Below are positions 51,483-60,961 of a DNA stretch of 64,000 bases, in pieces. The translations under genes were made by a program, and so were the position numbers. The DNA comes from Paenibacillus apiarius (GTDB lineage Bacteria; Bacillota; Bacilli; Paenibacillales; Paenibacillaceae): NCBI RefSeq assembly GCF_017052585.1, contig NZ_JAFFHZ010000001.1:4402001-4466000 (forward strand), in the 5' to 3' direction. Position 1 is the stretch's first letter, and every line of letters begins with the position of its first letter. The notes below the pieces were generated by a model that saw only the letters and a program-made list of their open reading frames with translations, did not search any database and was not told the origin of the DNA.

Positions 51483-54400
51483 TTACTGAACTTTGACCGC
51501 GGCGGTTGATTCGGATTCTCCGGCATCGTTCACTGCGGAGACTCGATACCAGCCTGCCGGCGTCATCGTAATCAGTTCGAACCCTGGCGTCGGTGAAGAG
51601 CCGATCTGCTCAAATGAGCCGCTGCTGCTCGCGCTGAAATAAATACGGTACTCGCTTGGATTGTTGGAGGAAGCCTTCCAGGACAGCTTTACTCCCATGT
51701 CCGTAAGCGAGGATTTGAGTCCACTCGGTTTGCCCGGAGGACCGGCTGCTGCCGGCGGTTCTTCGTTACCGGCGGAACCGCCGTTATTATTGGCTGCTGA
51801 CCCGCCGTCATCAGGCTGTTCTCCGCCATCGGTCTGCGTCGGATCCCCAGAATCAGGCGAACCTTCTCCCGTATCGGTCTGTTCGGGTGGATTGGCTGGT
51901 TCGATTGGAGCGCCGTCCCCCCATTGAACAGTTGCTGACGGCTCGGATTCATGACCGCCGACATCTACAGCAGTCACGTAGTACCCGTATTGCTTGCCTG
52001 CGGATACGTAATTTTTGAACCGCAGCTCATCGCCCGTCAACACCGTTCCGTCAGCCCGCTGGAACGCTCCGCCGTTTAACGAGCGGTACAGCCTATAGCC
52101 AACGACGTCTGAACTGCCGCTTGGGGAGAAGCTGATGCGAACCGTCCCGTCTCCGAGCGCTTCGATAGTAACGTTCCCCGGAGCGTTGGGCGCTTTCCCG
52201 TCATCTTTGCGCGGGTCAACCTTCGCTGGCGCATCCGAAGTGGCATCTTCCGGCAAATAGCTTGATAACGAACGGCGGCGGCTGCTGGATGACAGGTGAG
52301 CGAGCGCCTTCTTCAGTTCCTCGACAAGCTCTTGAATCGGCTTCTCGCGCTTAATAACGACCTTCTCCCGCGTCATATCATCGGGCGTACTTTCCTGCGG
52401 AATGTAGTTAACTCCGTCATAGGTAATGTATTTCGCCCGTACGAGCACATCTTCTTTTTCCGTCGGTATATATTTGCGGTTGAAAATATCAGTCACATAG
52501 CGGCCGGCTTGGCGGGTCAATTCGTCTGGCAGCTTGCCGCTATATCCAGACACCGTCATGCTCACGATGCCGTCCGGACGCTTGAATTCCTTCGTCTCCA
52601 ACAAATCAGGCTTGGCCTTCGTCACTTCGTTCATCACTTTCGACCAGATTTCGGTTGAACGTGAGTAGGCGCTGCGGTTCAAGACGTGAATCGGCTGATC
52701 GTAACCGACCCAGACGCCCATCGTGACATCAGGCGTATATCCGACAAACCACGTGTCTGCATAGTTCTGAGTCGAACCGGTCTTGGCCGCGACTTCGACC
52801 GAGCCATATTGGTTGAACTCGGATTTGACGCGCCGGCCCGTACCTCTCGGACCGGAGATGACTGACTTCATCATATCGGTCATCAAGTAGGCGCTTTGCT
52901 TCGACACGACCGTTTGCGGATCCGCCTTGTGCTGATACACGATATTCCCTTTGGAATCCACGATTTTTGAAATCAAATAAGCGTCATTGAATACTCCTTC
53001 ATTCGCTATGGTTCCAAACGCATTAGTGATTTCCTCGACCGTTACCCCGTAGCGCAGACCGCCGATTACGCCGGTTTGCGCATAATAGTCTTCCGGCTGA
53101 ATGGTTGTAATGCCCAGCTTCTGCACGAAGTCGAGCGCCTTCTTCACTCCGAGCTTCTCAATGTAAATATTGAGCGCTGGCAGGTTAAGCGATTGGCTTA
53201 GCGCATCGCGTGCAGTCACAAGGCCTTGATAGCGCCCGTTGGCGTTGCCCGGAATGTGGTACCCCTTCGAACCGTCCTTCAGCACCATCGGCGCATCGTC
53301 CAGTATCGTGGCAGGCTGCACCTTGCCTTCTTCAATCGCCGGCAAATAGGCGGCGAGCGGCTTCATGGTGGAGCCCGGCTGACGCAGCATCTGCGTCGCG
53401 AAGTTCATCTGCTCCAGATAGAAATCACGGCCTTCAATCATGCCGAGAATGGCGCCGGACCGGTGATCGAGCATAAGCGCGGCGACCTGCTCCTCGCCCT
53501 TCGTATCGCTCCGGGGGGAGAAGTTGTCCTTGTTGTCCGATACACGCTTCATCGCGCTGTATATGTTTTTGTCAATCGTGGTGTAGACCAAATACCCGCC
53601 CCGAAGCAACTGCTCGCGCGCGTTTTGTATTAACTCGTTGTTCTCGCGCTTGCGCAGATCCGCTTTGGTGAGTCCCGGATTCTGTTGGAGCAAAAGAACT
53701 TCGGCCGCAGCGCGCTCTGCTTCCAGCATCAGATAAGGATATGTAGCATAAGCTTTCTCTTTTGGTTTCGCAATCGAAGCGCGAATGTCGAACGCCGTGG
53801 CTTCGTTATATTGCTGCTGCGTAATTTTGTGTTCCTCAAGCATGCGCTTGAGTACTAATTTCTGGCGTTCTATGGCGCGGGTCAACCCTTTCTCGTTCGG
53901 TTCGCCCTTCCCGTTGAAGGCGGAATAAGCGGAAGGAAGCTGCGGAAGCCCAGCTAAATAAGCAGACTGCGCAATATTGAGTTGATCCAAATTATCAATG
54001 TTGAAAATTCCTTTGGCTGCCGCCTTGATTCCATACAGGTTATACCCTGTCGAACCGTTGCCGAACGGCACTTTGTTTAAGTAGGCCGTTATGATTTCTT
54101 CCTTGGACAGGACGCGTTCCATGCGCAAGGACAATAGAATTTCTTTGGCTTTACGGCTATCGGTGCGGTCTAAATTGAGAAATACTCGTCTTGCCAATTG
54201 CTGTGTGAGCGTACTGCCTCCTGTTTGCACCGGTTGTTTCAAAACCTTTTGCAGCACGGCACGAGACAGACCTCTAATATCAATGCCCATATGCTCGAAG
54301 AAACGATTGTCTTCGGTTGCGATTAAAGCATCGATGACGGATTGCGGTATTTCTTTCAAGGAGACGGGACGTCGGTCTTCCTCGGTACGCAGCTGTCCGA

Positions 54401-54653
54401 TTTGAGTGCCGTCATTAAAATAGACAAAGCCCGTAACGGCGTTTTCTTGAATTTTCTGCTCAATCAATTCACGCGGGCGAATCGGTTCATCCTTGACTAA
54501 GGATGTGACGTAACCGACGCCTGCACCACCAACGAACAAGCCGCATAGCAGGCCGAACAGCATGAGCCACTTAATAACGGACCAAATTCGGCGACCAATT
54601 GACCTTTTCCTCGTCGGTTGGTCGTCATTCTCCGTCAATTTCTCCTCAACCAT
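51483..54653 (-). CDS. class A penicillin-binding protein (PBP1a type) with two FN3 domains
   Basis: A 1056-residue cell-wall synthase. N-terminal membrane helix WLMLFGLLCGLFVGGAGVGY; GT51 glycosyltransferase with catalytic Glu in ATEDNRFFEHMGIDIRG and TLTQQLARRVF; transpeptidase with RQPGSTMKPLAAYLP (SxxK), SQSLNLP (SxN) and AAKTGSTQNYADTWF (KTG). Past about residue 800 come a Ser/Arg-rich linker, an FN3 domain (APGNVTIEALGDGTVRISFS), a 50-residue D/G/P/N-rich linker and a second FN3 domain. AAGGAGG lies nine bases before ATG 54653. FN3 tails are common in Paenibacillus and may bind wall polymers. Confidence 0.93.
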   Translation of the reverse strand: MVEEKLTENDDQPTRKRSIGRRIWSVIKWLMLFGLLCGLFVGGAGVGYVTSLVKDEPIRPRELIEQKIQENAVTGFVYFNDGTQIGQLRTEEDRRPVSLKEIPQSVIDALIATEDNRFFEHMGIDIRGLSRAVLQKVLKQPVQTGGSTLTQQLARRVFLNLDRTDSRKAKEILLSLRMERVLSKEEIITAYLNKVPFGNGSTGYNLYGIKAAAKGIFNIDNLDQLNIAQSAYLAGLPQLPSAYSAFNGKGEPNEKGLTRAIERQKLVLKRMLEEHKITQQQYNEATAFDIRASIAKPKEKAYATYPYLMLEAERAAAEVLLLQQNPGLTKADLRKRENNELIQNAREQLLRGGYLVYTTIDKNIYSAMKRVSDNKDNFSPRSDTKGEEQVAALMLDHRSGAILGMIEGRDFYLEQMNFATQMLRQPGSTMKPLAAYLPAIEEGKVQPATILDDAPMVLKDGSKGYHIPGNANGRYQGLVTARDALSQSLNLPALNIYIEKLGVKKALDFVQKLGITTIQPEDYYAQTGVIGGLRYGVTVEEITNAFGTIANEGVFNDAYLISKIVDSKGNIVYQHKADPQTVVSKQSAYLMTDMMKSVISGPRGTGRRVKSEFNQYGSVEVAAKTGSTQNYADTWFVGYTPDVTMGVWVGYDQPIHVLNRSAYSRSTEIWSKVMNEVTKAKPDLLETKEFKRPDGIVSMTVSGYSGKLPDELTRQAGRYVTDIFNRKYIPTEKEDVLVRAKYITYDGVNYIPQESTPDDMTREKVVIKREKPIQELVEELKKALAHLSSSSRRRSLSSYLPEDATSDAPAKVDPRKDDGKAPNAPGNVTIEALGDGTVRISFSPSGSSDVVGYRLYRSLNGGAFQRADGTVLTGDELRFKNYVSAGKQYGYYVTAVDVGGHESEPSATVQWGDGAPIEPANPPEQTDTGEGSPDSGDPTQTDGGEQPDDGGSAANNNGGSAGNEEPPAAAGPPGKPSGLKSSLTDMGVKLSWKASSNNPSEYRIYFSASSSGSFEQIGSSPTPGFELITMTPAGWYRVSAVNDAGESESTAAVKVQ

Positions 54654-54688
54654 GCATTTTTTCCTCCTTAATAATTGCAGCGCTTTCC

Positions 54689-54694
54689 ATTATA
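54689..54694 (-). promoter_or_regulatory. extended -10 of the PBP gene
   Basis: On the minus strand TATGGTATAAT lies 36 bases before the start codon; the TGG before TATAAT gives an extended -10. No good -35 is seen. Confidence 0.5.
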
Positions 54695-54883
54695 CCATAA
54701 AATTTGTTTGGGTAGATGTCACTTTTGTTAGCGGATGGTTAGCGTTAAACAGGCGGCGGGACAAGGCCTAACGGCCTATGCTTCAGGTCGCGTGCCGGTC
54801 GGATTCTGCCTTGCGGGCTGCGGGGGAAATGCATCGAACAAGATAGCTTTATTGGTTTGCTGAACCTGTTTTGTTCAGTAAAA

Positions 54884-54918
54884 TGAAAAAAGTCGCCACC
54901 CTGCAAAGGATGGCGACT
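54884..54918 (-). terminator. terminator of rpsD
   Basis: On the minus strand AGTCGCCA pairs with TGGCGACT, followed by TTTTTTCATTTT, 22 bases after the rpsD stop. Confidence 0.88.
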
Positions 54919-54939
54919 GTCTCGTGGTAAGCGATAGTC

Positions 54940-55539
54940 TTATCGGCTGTACAACTCGACGATTTGTTTTTCATCGATGTCTTGGGACAACTCGCCGCGC
55001 TCAGGCAAACGAACATATTTGCCTTCAACAGCAGCTTCATTGAATTCCAAGTAGTTTGGCAAGTGATGGCGGCCTTCGATCGCCTCTTTGATCACTTTCA
55101 AACCGCGGCTTCTTTCGCGCAAGCCGATAACGTCACCAGTAGATACGAGGTAGGACGCGATATCGACTTTCTTGCCGTTCACAGTCACGTGACCGTGAGA
55201 TACCAATTGGCGCGCTCCGGCACGGGAGTTGGAGAAACCAAGACGGTATACCAAGTTGTCCAAGCGGCTCTCAAGCAAGAACATGAAGTTCTCACCCGGG
55301 ATACCCGGCATTTTGGTTGCGCGGTTGAACAAGTTGCGGAATTGCTTCTCGCCCAAGCCATACATGTGGCGGAGCTTTTGCTTTTCTTGCAATTGAACAC
55401 CGTAACCGCTCAATTTCTTGCGTTGTCCCGGACCATGTTGTCCTGGAGGATACGCGCGTTTCAATTCTTTGCCTGTGCCGCTCAGAGAGATTCCGAGACG
55501 ACGGCTTAATTTAAATTTAGGACCTGTGTAACGTGCCAT
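54940..55539 (-). CDS. rpsD: 30S ribosomal protein S4
   Basis: A 199-residue primary 16S rRNA-binding protein that also represses its own mRNA in Bacillales. [40 protein letters not shown] and the S4 domain [40 protein letters not shown]. Minus-strand ATG at 55539 with AAGGAG upstream. Single-gene unit with its own promoter, leader and terminator. The N-terminus lacks the zinc Cys cluster, so it is the Cys-minus form. Confidence 0.97.
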   Translation of the reverse strand: MARYTGPKFKLSRRLGISLSGTGKELKRAYPPGQHGPGQRKKLSGYGVQLQEKQKLRHMYGLGEKQFRNLFNRATKMPGIPGENFMFLLESRLDNLVYRLGFSNSRAGARQLVSHGHVTVNGKKVDIASYLVSTGDVIGLRERSRGLKVIKEAIEGRHHLPNYLEFNEAAVEGKYVRLPERGELSQDIDEKQIVELYSR

Positions 55540-55704
55540 ATTAAAGTTGACTCCTTCTCAATCGAATTTAGATTGTGGGGTCTCTTTGCGCCGAATTTCA
55601 TGCAATGCTGCAAAAAGCGCAGCTCCGGCGCGAGGTGTTCAGCCGCAGCCCGGCCGGCGATGAAATTCGTGAGGGTGACACAACAGCTTCTCCCATATAC
55701 ATCA
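55540..55704 (-). ncRNA. structured rpsD leader (probable S4 autoregulatory element)
   Basis: About 165 bases lie between the promoter and the start codon. On the minus strand CGAATTTCAT (at 55669-55660) can pair with ATGAAATTCG (at 55601-55592), closing a domain that contains GC-rich hairpins (GCCGGCCGGGC and GCGCCGGAGCTGCGC). B. subtilis rpsD has an S4-binding leader for translational repression; this one fits in position and size, but I cannot match it base by base. Confidence 0.6.
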
Positions 55705-55710
55705 CATAAT

Positions 55711-55738
55711 ATTATAAGAAGAAGCAGTAGTATGTCAA
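55711..55738 (-). promoter_or_regulatory. strong rpsD promoter
   Basis: On the minus strand TTGACA (55738-55733) and TATAAT (55716-55711) are separated by 16 bases. Confidence 0.85.
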
Positions 55739-55920
55739 GTTTGAATTGCCAATCCGGTCAAAAACAATCGTTCGACAAATATCTTCAGCAAAAGAATGCA
55801 TCTTTCGACATGGTTCTTATGACCCAAAAAAGTTTAAAAGGTTATGTTGATTTAGTACATTTTAATTGAAAAATATTGTATGATAGTTGGAGACTAACCT
55901 TTCTATAGAAGGAGAAGAGG

Positions 55921-57891
55921 ATGACGGAACGTCAACTCCACCACCAGCAAATTGAATCAGAACCTACCGTCATAGGCTCGAACGAGCCCTTCGAGCTCGG
56001 GCGTCGTGATCGACACCCGGAGCTGGACGGCTGGTTGCTGCAGCGTGATATAACCGTACACGACTTCCCGTATATTGAACGGCTATTGCAGACTGCATAT
56101 GCAGACTGGCGTGAAGACGCTCCCACGGATTCGTTCACCGTTCAGGGAGATATAGCGCTTTATGACTATACCGGCAAGTGGATTGCCGGCGATGGCGAAT
56201 TGCAGCATCATGACGACGCGCGGCAAGCGGCGGAGCTTTCCCTGCGCGACCGGCGAATCGTCATGTGTGAAGGAAGCGGGAGCAGATGCTATGTAGCCTG
56301 CCCGTTGAAGTCACGATTGGGACAAGACTGCTTTGCGGTGGCCGTATGCCGGCTGAACAAGCCATCTGCGGATGGCGCAGAAGCGCTGTTTGAATTATGG
56401 GTGCACACATTGCGAACTCAATTTTACCGCAGATTTGAATATATGTTTATTGAAGAGCTAATCTATACGCAACGTGAAGTGGAACGCGAATCCAAACGCC
56501 GTGATGTCCTCTATCATGTTATACGCCACATGCATGATCGGATCGATGTGGACGCGGTTTTGTCGCAAATCATGGAGAGTGTAGAGCTTCTTGTGCCGGA
56601 AGCTGGTATTGAAGTGTATTTATCACAGGATCACAGCAGCGTGAATCCGCAAGTGAAGACGCTCTTATTCAAGCCATGGAGCGACCCGATTGTCATGGAA
56701 GCCTTCATGAAGGGGGAAGTATGCTACCGCCGTTCCGATACAGGCGAACGTACAGAAGTGGCATTTGCCCTGTGCGGCAAGCAAGGCTCATATGGAGTGC
56801 TTAAGATAAGTCTGCCGATGGAGTCGCCCGATCCGTCAGACATTCAGCTGATTCAGCTCATCGTCGAAACGGCAGGCACTGCCTTCGAGAATGCGCGGCT
56901 GCATGAACAATCGAATGAAGTGATTCAAGAATTGCGTTTTATTAATGATTTGACCAAACGAATTAACCAGAGCTTGCGCTTGCGAGATGTGTTCCGCGAT
57001 GCGACCCACGAATTGCTGCGGGTATTCAAGGCGGAATTTTGCGTGCTGCTGCAGCTGAATGATGATAAGAAGCGTTTTGAGGTCGTTTCGTGCAATCTGG
57101 ACGAATTCGACGGAGCGCATTTCCCGTCAGATGAAGGATTATTCGGATACATGCATTCGATGCGTGATTCCGTCATCGTGTCCGATAGCAGAGAGCAATC
57201 GCCGACACGCATGCATTTTTTTGAGAAGCTGGGCCTCCATTCCGTAATTGCCGCCCCTCTGTTCGGCAGCGGTGAAATGGTAGGCATTGTTGTGTTGGCG
57301 GACAAGCGGCCGCAATTTTTCACTTATGATAATTTGAAATTGCTGCAAATGCTTGCCACGCATATCGGGCTGGCGATCGCCAATGCGACGCTGCACGCCC
57401 GTGTGAAGCATTTGGCCAATAAGGATCAGTTGACTGGCCTTTATGCGCGCCATTATCTGGACAAACAAATTGACCGGCAGCAGAAGAGCGATTTTTGCGG
57501 TTCGCTCATTATTGTAGATATTGATTATTTCAAGCAAATCAATGATACGTATGGACACCAAACCGGTGATAAAATATTAAATCAAGTCAGCCAAATTATT
57601 CGCTCTTCCATTCGTGAAACGGATATCGCTGCGCGATGGGGCGGAGAAGAAATCGCGATCTATTTGCCCCAGCTCAATGTCAGCCAGACGATACGCGTAG
57701 CGGAACGAATCCGTTCGCGTGTCGCGAATGAAACCAACCCGCAAGTTACCGTATCGTGCGGCATAGCAGAGTGGAATTGGCAAGACGAGAAAATCAGCGT
57801 CGAATCGCTGTTCTATCGTGCCGATATGGCCCTCTATCAAGCGAAGAACAGCGGGCGTAACCAGATTCGCATCAGCAATTCATATGCATAA
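55921..57891 (+). CDS. GAF-GGDEF diguanylate cyclase
   Basis: A 656-residue cytosolic signalling enzyme, with no membrane helix. About 190 residues of unassigned N-terminal sequence precede GAF-like regions near residues 200-320 and 345-490 (RDVFRDATHELLRVFKAEFC, LGLHSVIAAPLFGSGEMVGI). The GGDEF domain begins at NKDQLTGLYARHYLDKQI near residue 500. The active loop is RWGGEEIAIYLP, so GGEEI replaces GGEEF. RETD five residues earlier is an intact inhibitory site for c-di-GMP. GAAGGAG precedes the ATG. Likely makes c-di-GMP in response to a small ligand. Confidence 0.9.
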   Translation: MTERQLHHQQIESEPTVIGSNEPFELGRRDRHPELDGWLLQRDITVHDFPYIERLLQTAYADWREDAPTDSFTVQGDIALYDYTGKWIAGDGELQHHDDARQAAELSLRDRRIVMCEGSGSRCYVACPLKSRLGQDCFAVAVCRLNKPSADGAEALFELWVHTLRTQFYRRFEYMFIEELIYTQREVERESKRRDVLYHVIRHMHDRIDVDAVLSQIMESVELLVPEAGIEVYLSQDHSSVNPQVKTLLFKPWSDPIVMEAFMKGEVCYRRSDTGERTEVAFALCGKQGSYGVLKISLPMESPDPSDIQLIQLIVETAGTAFENARLHEQSNEVIQELRFINDLTKRINQSLRLRDVFRDATHELLRVFKAEFCVLLQLNDDKKRFEVVSCNLDEFDGAHFPSDEGLFGYMHSMRDSVIVSDSREQSPTRMHFFEKLGLHSVIAAPLFGSGEMVGIVVLADKRPQFFTYDNLKLLQMLATHIGLAIANATLHARVKHLANKDQLTGLYARHYLDKQIDRQQKSDFCGSLIIVDIDYFKQINDTYGHQTGDKILNQVSQIIRSSIRETDIAARWGGEEIAIYLPQLNVSQTIRVAERIRSRVANETNPQVTVSCGIAEWNWQDEKISVESLFYRADMALYQAKNSGRNQIRISNSYA

Positions 57892-57917
57892 AGCCAAATC
57901 GCGTGTGAGACGATAGT

Positions 57918-57945
57918 AGAGATGGGTCATGACCCATCTCTTTCT
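57918..57945 (+). terminator. terminator after the GGDEF gene
   Basis: AGAGATGGGTC pairs perfectly with GACCCATCTCT around AT, then TTCTTATTT. The two-base turn means the innermost pairs must open. Confidence 0.75.
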
Positions 57946-58021
57946 TATTTCGGCATAACATCGTGAAATGTTTAGAGCTGAATTGAACTACGGCTTTGTG
58001 AATGATGAAGGGTGGGGGCAC

Positions 58022-58849
58022 ATGCTACAGAAATTTCCCCGATATGGACGGATGAAGCGAGCAGTGAGCTTGCCGCTTGCCGTCATCCTGCTGGTGACAG
58101 CGGGTACAGGGTGTCTCCCGGCCTCGAAGACGCCGCCGAACGTGCTGCTGGACAGAGCGTTAAGCGGGATGGCCGGTCAAGACCAGCTTCGCTTCGATGG
58201 AGAGGCTGAACTTCGGGTTGGAGAAGACATGATCGTGACGAAGCAATTCCGTTATGAAGGAGAAGTCCGGCAGCATAAAGGGATCCACATGCGTCTCAGT
58301 CCGCAAGCGGAGCACACGACGACAGAGAAAAGGTGGAATCCGCTGAAGCAGCTGGATGAGTTGAAAAAAATTCCGCAGAAGAAGGTCGAACGTCTGGAGC
58401 AGGCTCATGCGGCAACGCAAGGAGCGTCCCGGGAGAACGGCGCATCGAAGGTGCCGGAAGCTCTGGGCGGCAAGCAAGCGAAAGACTTGATCGCGCTGGA
58501 AGTATACCTGTCCGACGAAGACGCCAAACGGATTTATACCGCCCAAATTGAAGAAGACTTCAACCGTTTGGTCATTCCCAATGTGCAACTCAATCAAGTG
58601 AAGACGCCGCTTAGCCAGCGTGAGCGCAAGGACCTTCAGGCGAAGCTGAAAACTATTGCTGATGAGGGGCGGAAAGAGCTGCGCCAACGGCTGAATGAAG
58701 CGAAGGTGCAAGCGAAATACAGGATTTGGGTAGAGCGGCGCCAATCGTTGCCCGCTTATATGGAAGGGTGGATTACCGCTTTGTATACGGAACAAAATCA
58801 GCCGAGAAAAGAAACCATTCATGTGAAATCACGGTTCATCTATCCTTAA
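58022..58849 (+). CDS. hypothetical lipoprotein (275 aa)
   Basis: Signal peptide with basic start (MLQKFPRYGRMKRAVSLPLA) and lipobox VTAGTGC near residue 30. The mature part is hydrophilic, with segments DRALSGMAGQDQLRFDGEAE, LRVGEDMIVTKQFRYEGEVR and a long charged helix (TPLSQRERKDLQAKLKTIAD), ending in AKYRIWVERRQSLPAYMEGW. The first part resembles lipoproteins that carry lipid-like or polymer ligands (LppX/YhcN style), but I cannot name the family. ATG 58022 follows GGGTGGGGG. Confidence 0.75.
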   Translation: MLQKFPRYGRMKRAVSLPLAVILLVTAGTGCLPASKTPPNVLLDRALSGMAGQDQLRFDGEAELRVGEDMIVTKQFRYEGEVRQHKGIHMRLSPQAEHTTTEKRWNPLKQLDELKKIPQKKVERLEQAHAATQGASRENGASKVPEALGGKQAKDLIALEVYLSDEDAKRIYTAQIEEDFNRLVIPNVQLNQVKTPLSQRERKDLQAKLKTIADEGRKELRQRLNEAKVQAKYRIWVERRQSLPAYMEGWITALYTEQNQPRKETIHVKSRFIYP

Positions 58850-58959
58850 ATGAGGATTGGCGGGCACTCGTGGCCGCGAATGCGCTGACTTCCCCGTATC
58901 ATCATGTTACAATGGGAAGGATTCGTTTTATTTTATACCGGCCGAGGAGGAAACGTAAC

Positions 58960-60075
58960 ATGAAAGACCCGCGATTGGAACAATTGGCAAAAAACTTGGT
59001 TGGATATTCCATTGATGTGCAACCGGGAGAAAACGTATTGGTTGAGATGATTGGCTCGGAGCGAGAACTGGTTAAATTGGTAGTGGATGAGATTGCGAAG
59101 CGCGGCGGCCGTCCGTTCGTGCAGCTGACAGATCGCGCCGTGCTCCGGTCCATGCTGATGAACGCTACGAAAGAGCAGATGGAAACATGGGCGGAGTACG
59201 ATTTGCTGCGTATGCAAAATATGCAGGGTTATATTGGAATTCGCGCAGGAGAAAACGCTAACGAGTTGGCAGATGTGCCTAAAGATAAAATGAAACTATA
59301 CGAATCCATCTATTCCCATCCCGTACATATGGAAGAGCGCGTGAAGCGCACGAAATGGGTGGTGCTGCGTTATCCGAACGCATCGATGGCCCAATTGGCC
59401 AACACGTCAACGGAAGCATTTGAAGATTTCTATTTTGATGTGTGCAACTTGGACTATTCGAAGATGGACAAGGCGATGGACGCGCTGAAATCGTTGATGG
59501 ATCGAACGGACAAAGTGCGTTTGGCCGGTCCGGGCACGGATCTGACGTTCTCCATTAAAGGCATCGGTTCCGTCAAGTGCTCCGGACAATGCAACATCCC
59601 GGATGGAGAAGTATATACCGCTCCGGTGCGTGACTCGGTGAGCGGGACGTTATCTTACAATACACCGTCCATTTATAATGGCTTTACGTTTGAAAATGTC
59701 CAGTTCCGCTTTGAAAACGGAAAAATTGTGGAAGCGACGAGCAACGATACAAAACGGTTGAACGATATTTTGGATTCGGATGAAGGCGCGCGCCACATCG
59801 GGGAATTTGCGATTGGGGTCAATCCTTACATTTTGCATCCGATGAAAGATATTTTGTTCGATGAAAAAATTGCCGGCAGCATTCATTTTACTCCTGGACA
59901 AGCGTATGAAACAGCGGACAATGGCAACCGCTCGTCCATCCATTGGGATCTGGTGCTTATCCAGCGGCCGGAGTATGGCGGGGGCGAAATGTACTTTGAT
60001 GACGTGCTCGTGCGCAAGGATGGTCGGTTTGTCATTTCTGAGTTGGAGTGCTTGAATCACGAGCATTTGAAGTAG
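58960..60075 (+). CDS. M29 family aminopeptidase (AmpS/PepS type)
   Basis: A 371-residue cytosolic metallopeptidase that removes N-terminal residues. MKDPRLEQLAKNLVGYSIDV and GENVLVEMIGSERELVKLVV begin the first domain. Metal-binding and catalytic parts: GSVKCSGQCNIPDGEVYTAP, ARHIGEFAIGVNPYI, FDEKIAGSIHFTPGQAYETA and SSIHWDLVLIQRPE. GAGGAGG is before ATG 58960; the frame open upstream overlaps the preceding lipoprotein gene and is not coding. Confidence 0.92.
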   Translation: MKDPRLEQLAKNLVGYSIDVQPGENVLVEMIGSERELVKLVVDEIAKRGGRPFVQLTDRAVLRSMLMNATKEQMETWAEYDLLRMQNMQGYIGIRAGENANELADVPKDKMKLYESIYSHPVHMEERVKRTKWVVLRYPNASMAQLANTSTEAFEDFYFDVCNLDYSKMDKAMDALKSLMDRTDKVRLAGPGTDLTFSIKGIGSVKCSGQCNIPDGEVYTAPVRDSVSGTLSYNTPSIYNGFTFENVQFRFENGKIVEATSNDTKRLNDILDSDEGARHIGEFAIGVNPYILHPMKDILFDEKIAGSIHFTPGQAYETADNGNRSSIHWDLVLIQRPEYGGGEMYFDDVLVRKDGRFVISELECLNHEHLK

Positions 60076-60186
60076 TACAAATTTAACGGGCGTTTTAAGC
60101 GGATTATAGCTTGCGCCCAGCATCTTATTCACGGTATGATGGAATGGAAGTATTGACAAGATTCATTCGATGACGGAGGGATTTCG

Positions 60187-60429
60187 ATGTCCAATAACTC
60201 AGCAATTGTGGAAATCTCGCAAACAGCCAACAAATTCAGATCTTCGATTGTGTTGCAAGCCGACAACAAATACATTGATGTAAAGAGCATTCTTGGCCTG
60301 TTTACGACACTCGTAGGCAACCAAGCGTATGAGCTTCACGTACATGGCCCTGATGTTGATGAAGCGAAGGCGGCAATGGCTGAAGTATTCGCTAAACATG
60401 GATTGAACGTTACAGTGGTAGCTGAATAA
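60187..60429 (+). CDS. HPr/Crh-like protein lacking the catalytic histidine region
   Basis: An 80-residue protein of the HPr fold. QTANKFRSSIVLQADNKYID aligns with HPr from residue 21 on, VKSILGLF keeps the regulatory Ser46 site, and GPDVDEAKAAMAEVFAKHG is the last helix. The segment that should hold GLHARPA with His15 is absent: only MSNNSAIVEIS precedes QTANKF. GGAGGG lies six bases before the ATG, and no HARPA coding is seen upstream. It cannot carry phosphate in the PTS chain and, like Crh, could only be regulatory. Monocistronic. Confidence 0.85.
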   Translation: MSNNSAIVEISQTANKFRSSIVLQADNKYIDVKSILGLFTTLVGNQAYELHVHGPDVDEAKAAMAEVFAKHGLNVTVVAE

Positions 60430-60433
60430 CAAG

Positions 60434-60466
60434 CAGAGCCGGAACGACCTCGTTCCGGCTCTTTTG
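60434..60466 (+). terminator. terminator of the HPr-like gene
   Basis: AGAGCCGGAACGA pairs perfectly with TCGTTCCGGCTCT around CC, then TTTGT. Confidence 0.9.
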
Positions 60467-60586
60467 TATATCCAAGTTGTGCGGATGATCACAGAAGTTT
60501 GCCGAGCATCTTGTGTTACAAGTCATGATCGTCTAATATTAGAAATAGAACAATCGTGACTTCAAGTCATAGGGGGGAAATCAGGC

Positions 60587-60874
60587 ATGTCTTCGTCGAA
60601 TGTGGTACAACAGATTAATGACAAAGCGCTCGCTTTGCTTGAAGATGAGGCGCATCAAATAGAGAAGCTCATTCAAGTTCAAATGGAGAACTTGGCGACG
60701 CGTTACTGCCCTCTCTATGAGGAAGTGCTGGATACGCAGATGTATGGTTTTTCTCGGCAAGTGGACTTTGCCGTTCGGGCTGGCTTAGTTCAGGAGAACG
60801 TAGGCAGGCAGCTTGTCAGCAAGTTAGAGCGTAACCTCGCAATCCTATATGAAGCTTTGAACAAGGCGGAATAA
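60587..60874 (+). CDS. ylaN: YlaN family protein (DUF1507)
   Basis: A 95-residue helical protein. VQMENLATRYCPLYEEVLDT, QMYGFSRQVDFAVRAGLVQ and LERNLAILYEALN match B. subtilis YlaN along its whole length. YlaN has been linked to iron homeostasis through Fur. GGGGGGAAA before the ATG is the ribosome site. Monocistronic, with a terminator 44 bases downstream. Confidence 0.9.
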   Translation: MSSSNVVQQINDKALALLEDEAHQIEKLIQVQMENLATRYCPLYEEVLDTQMYGFSRQVDFAVRAGLVQENVGRQLVSKLERNLAILYEALNKAE

Positions 60875-60917
60875 TAGAGAGCAGCGGACGGAAAAATGCG
60901 AGGATAAACAGAACAAG

Positions 60918-60952
60918 AAAGCTTGGGACAATGAGCCCCAAGCTTTTTTTAT
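60918..60952 (+). terminator. terminator of ylaN
   Basis: AAAGCTTGGG pairs with CCCAAGCTTT across an 8-base loop, then TTTTTATT. Confidence 0.88.
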
Positions 60953-60961
60953 TGCATCCTC

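Noticed and set aside
52296-53633. Several plus-strand frames opposite the PBP gene
   Set aside because: Antisense shadows without ribosome sites; the minus strand has a full PBP with all motifs.
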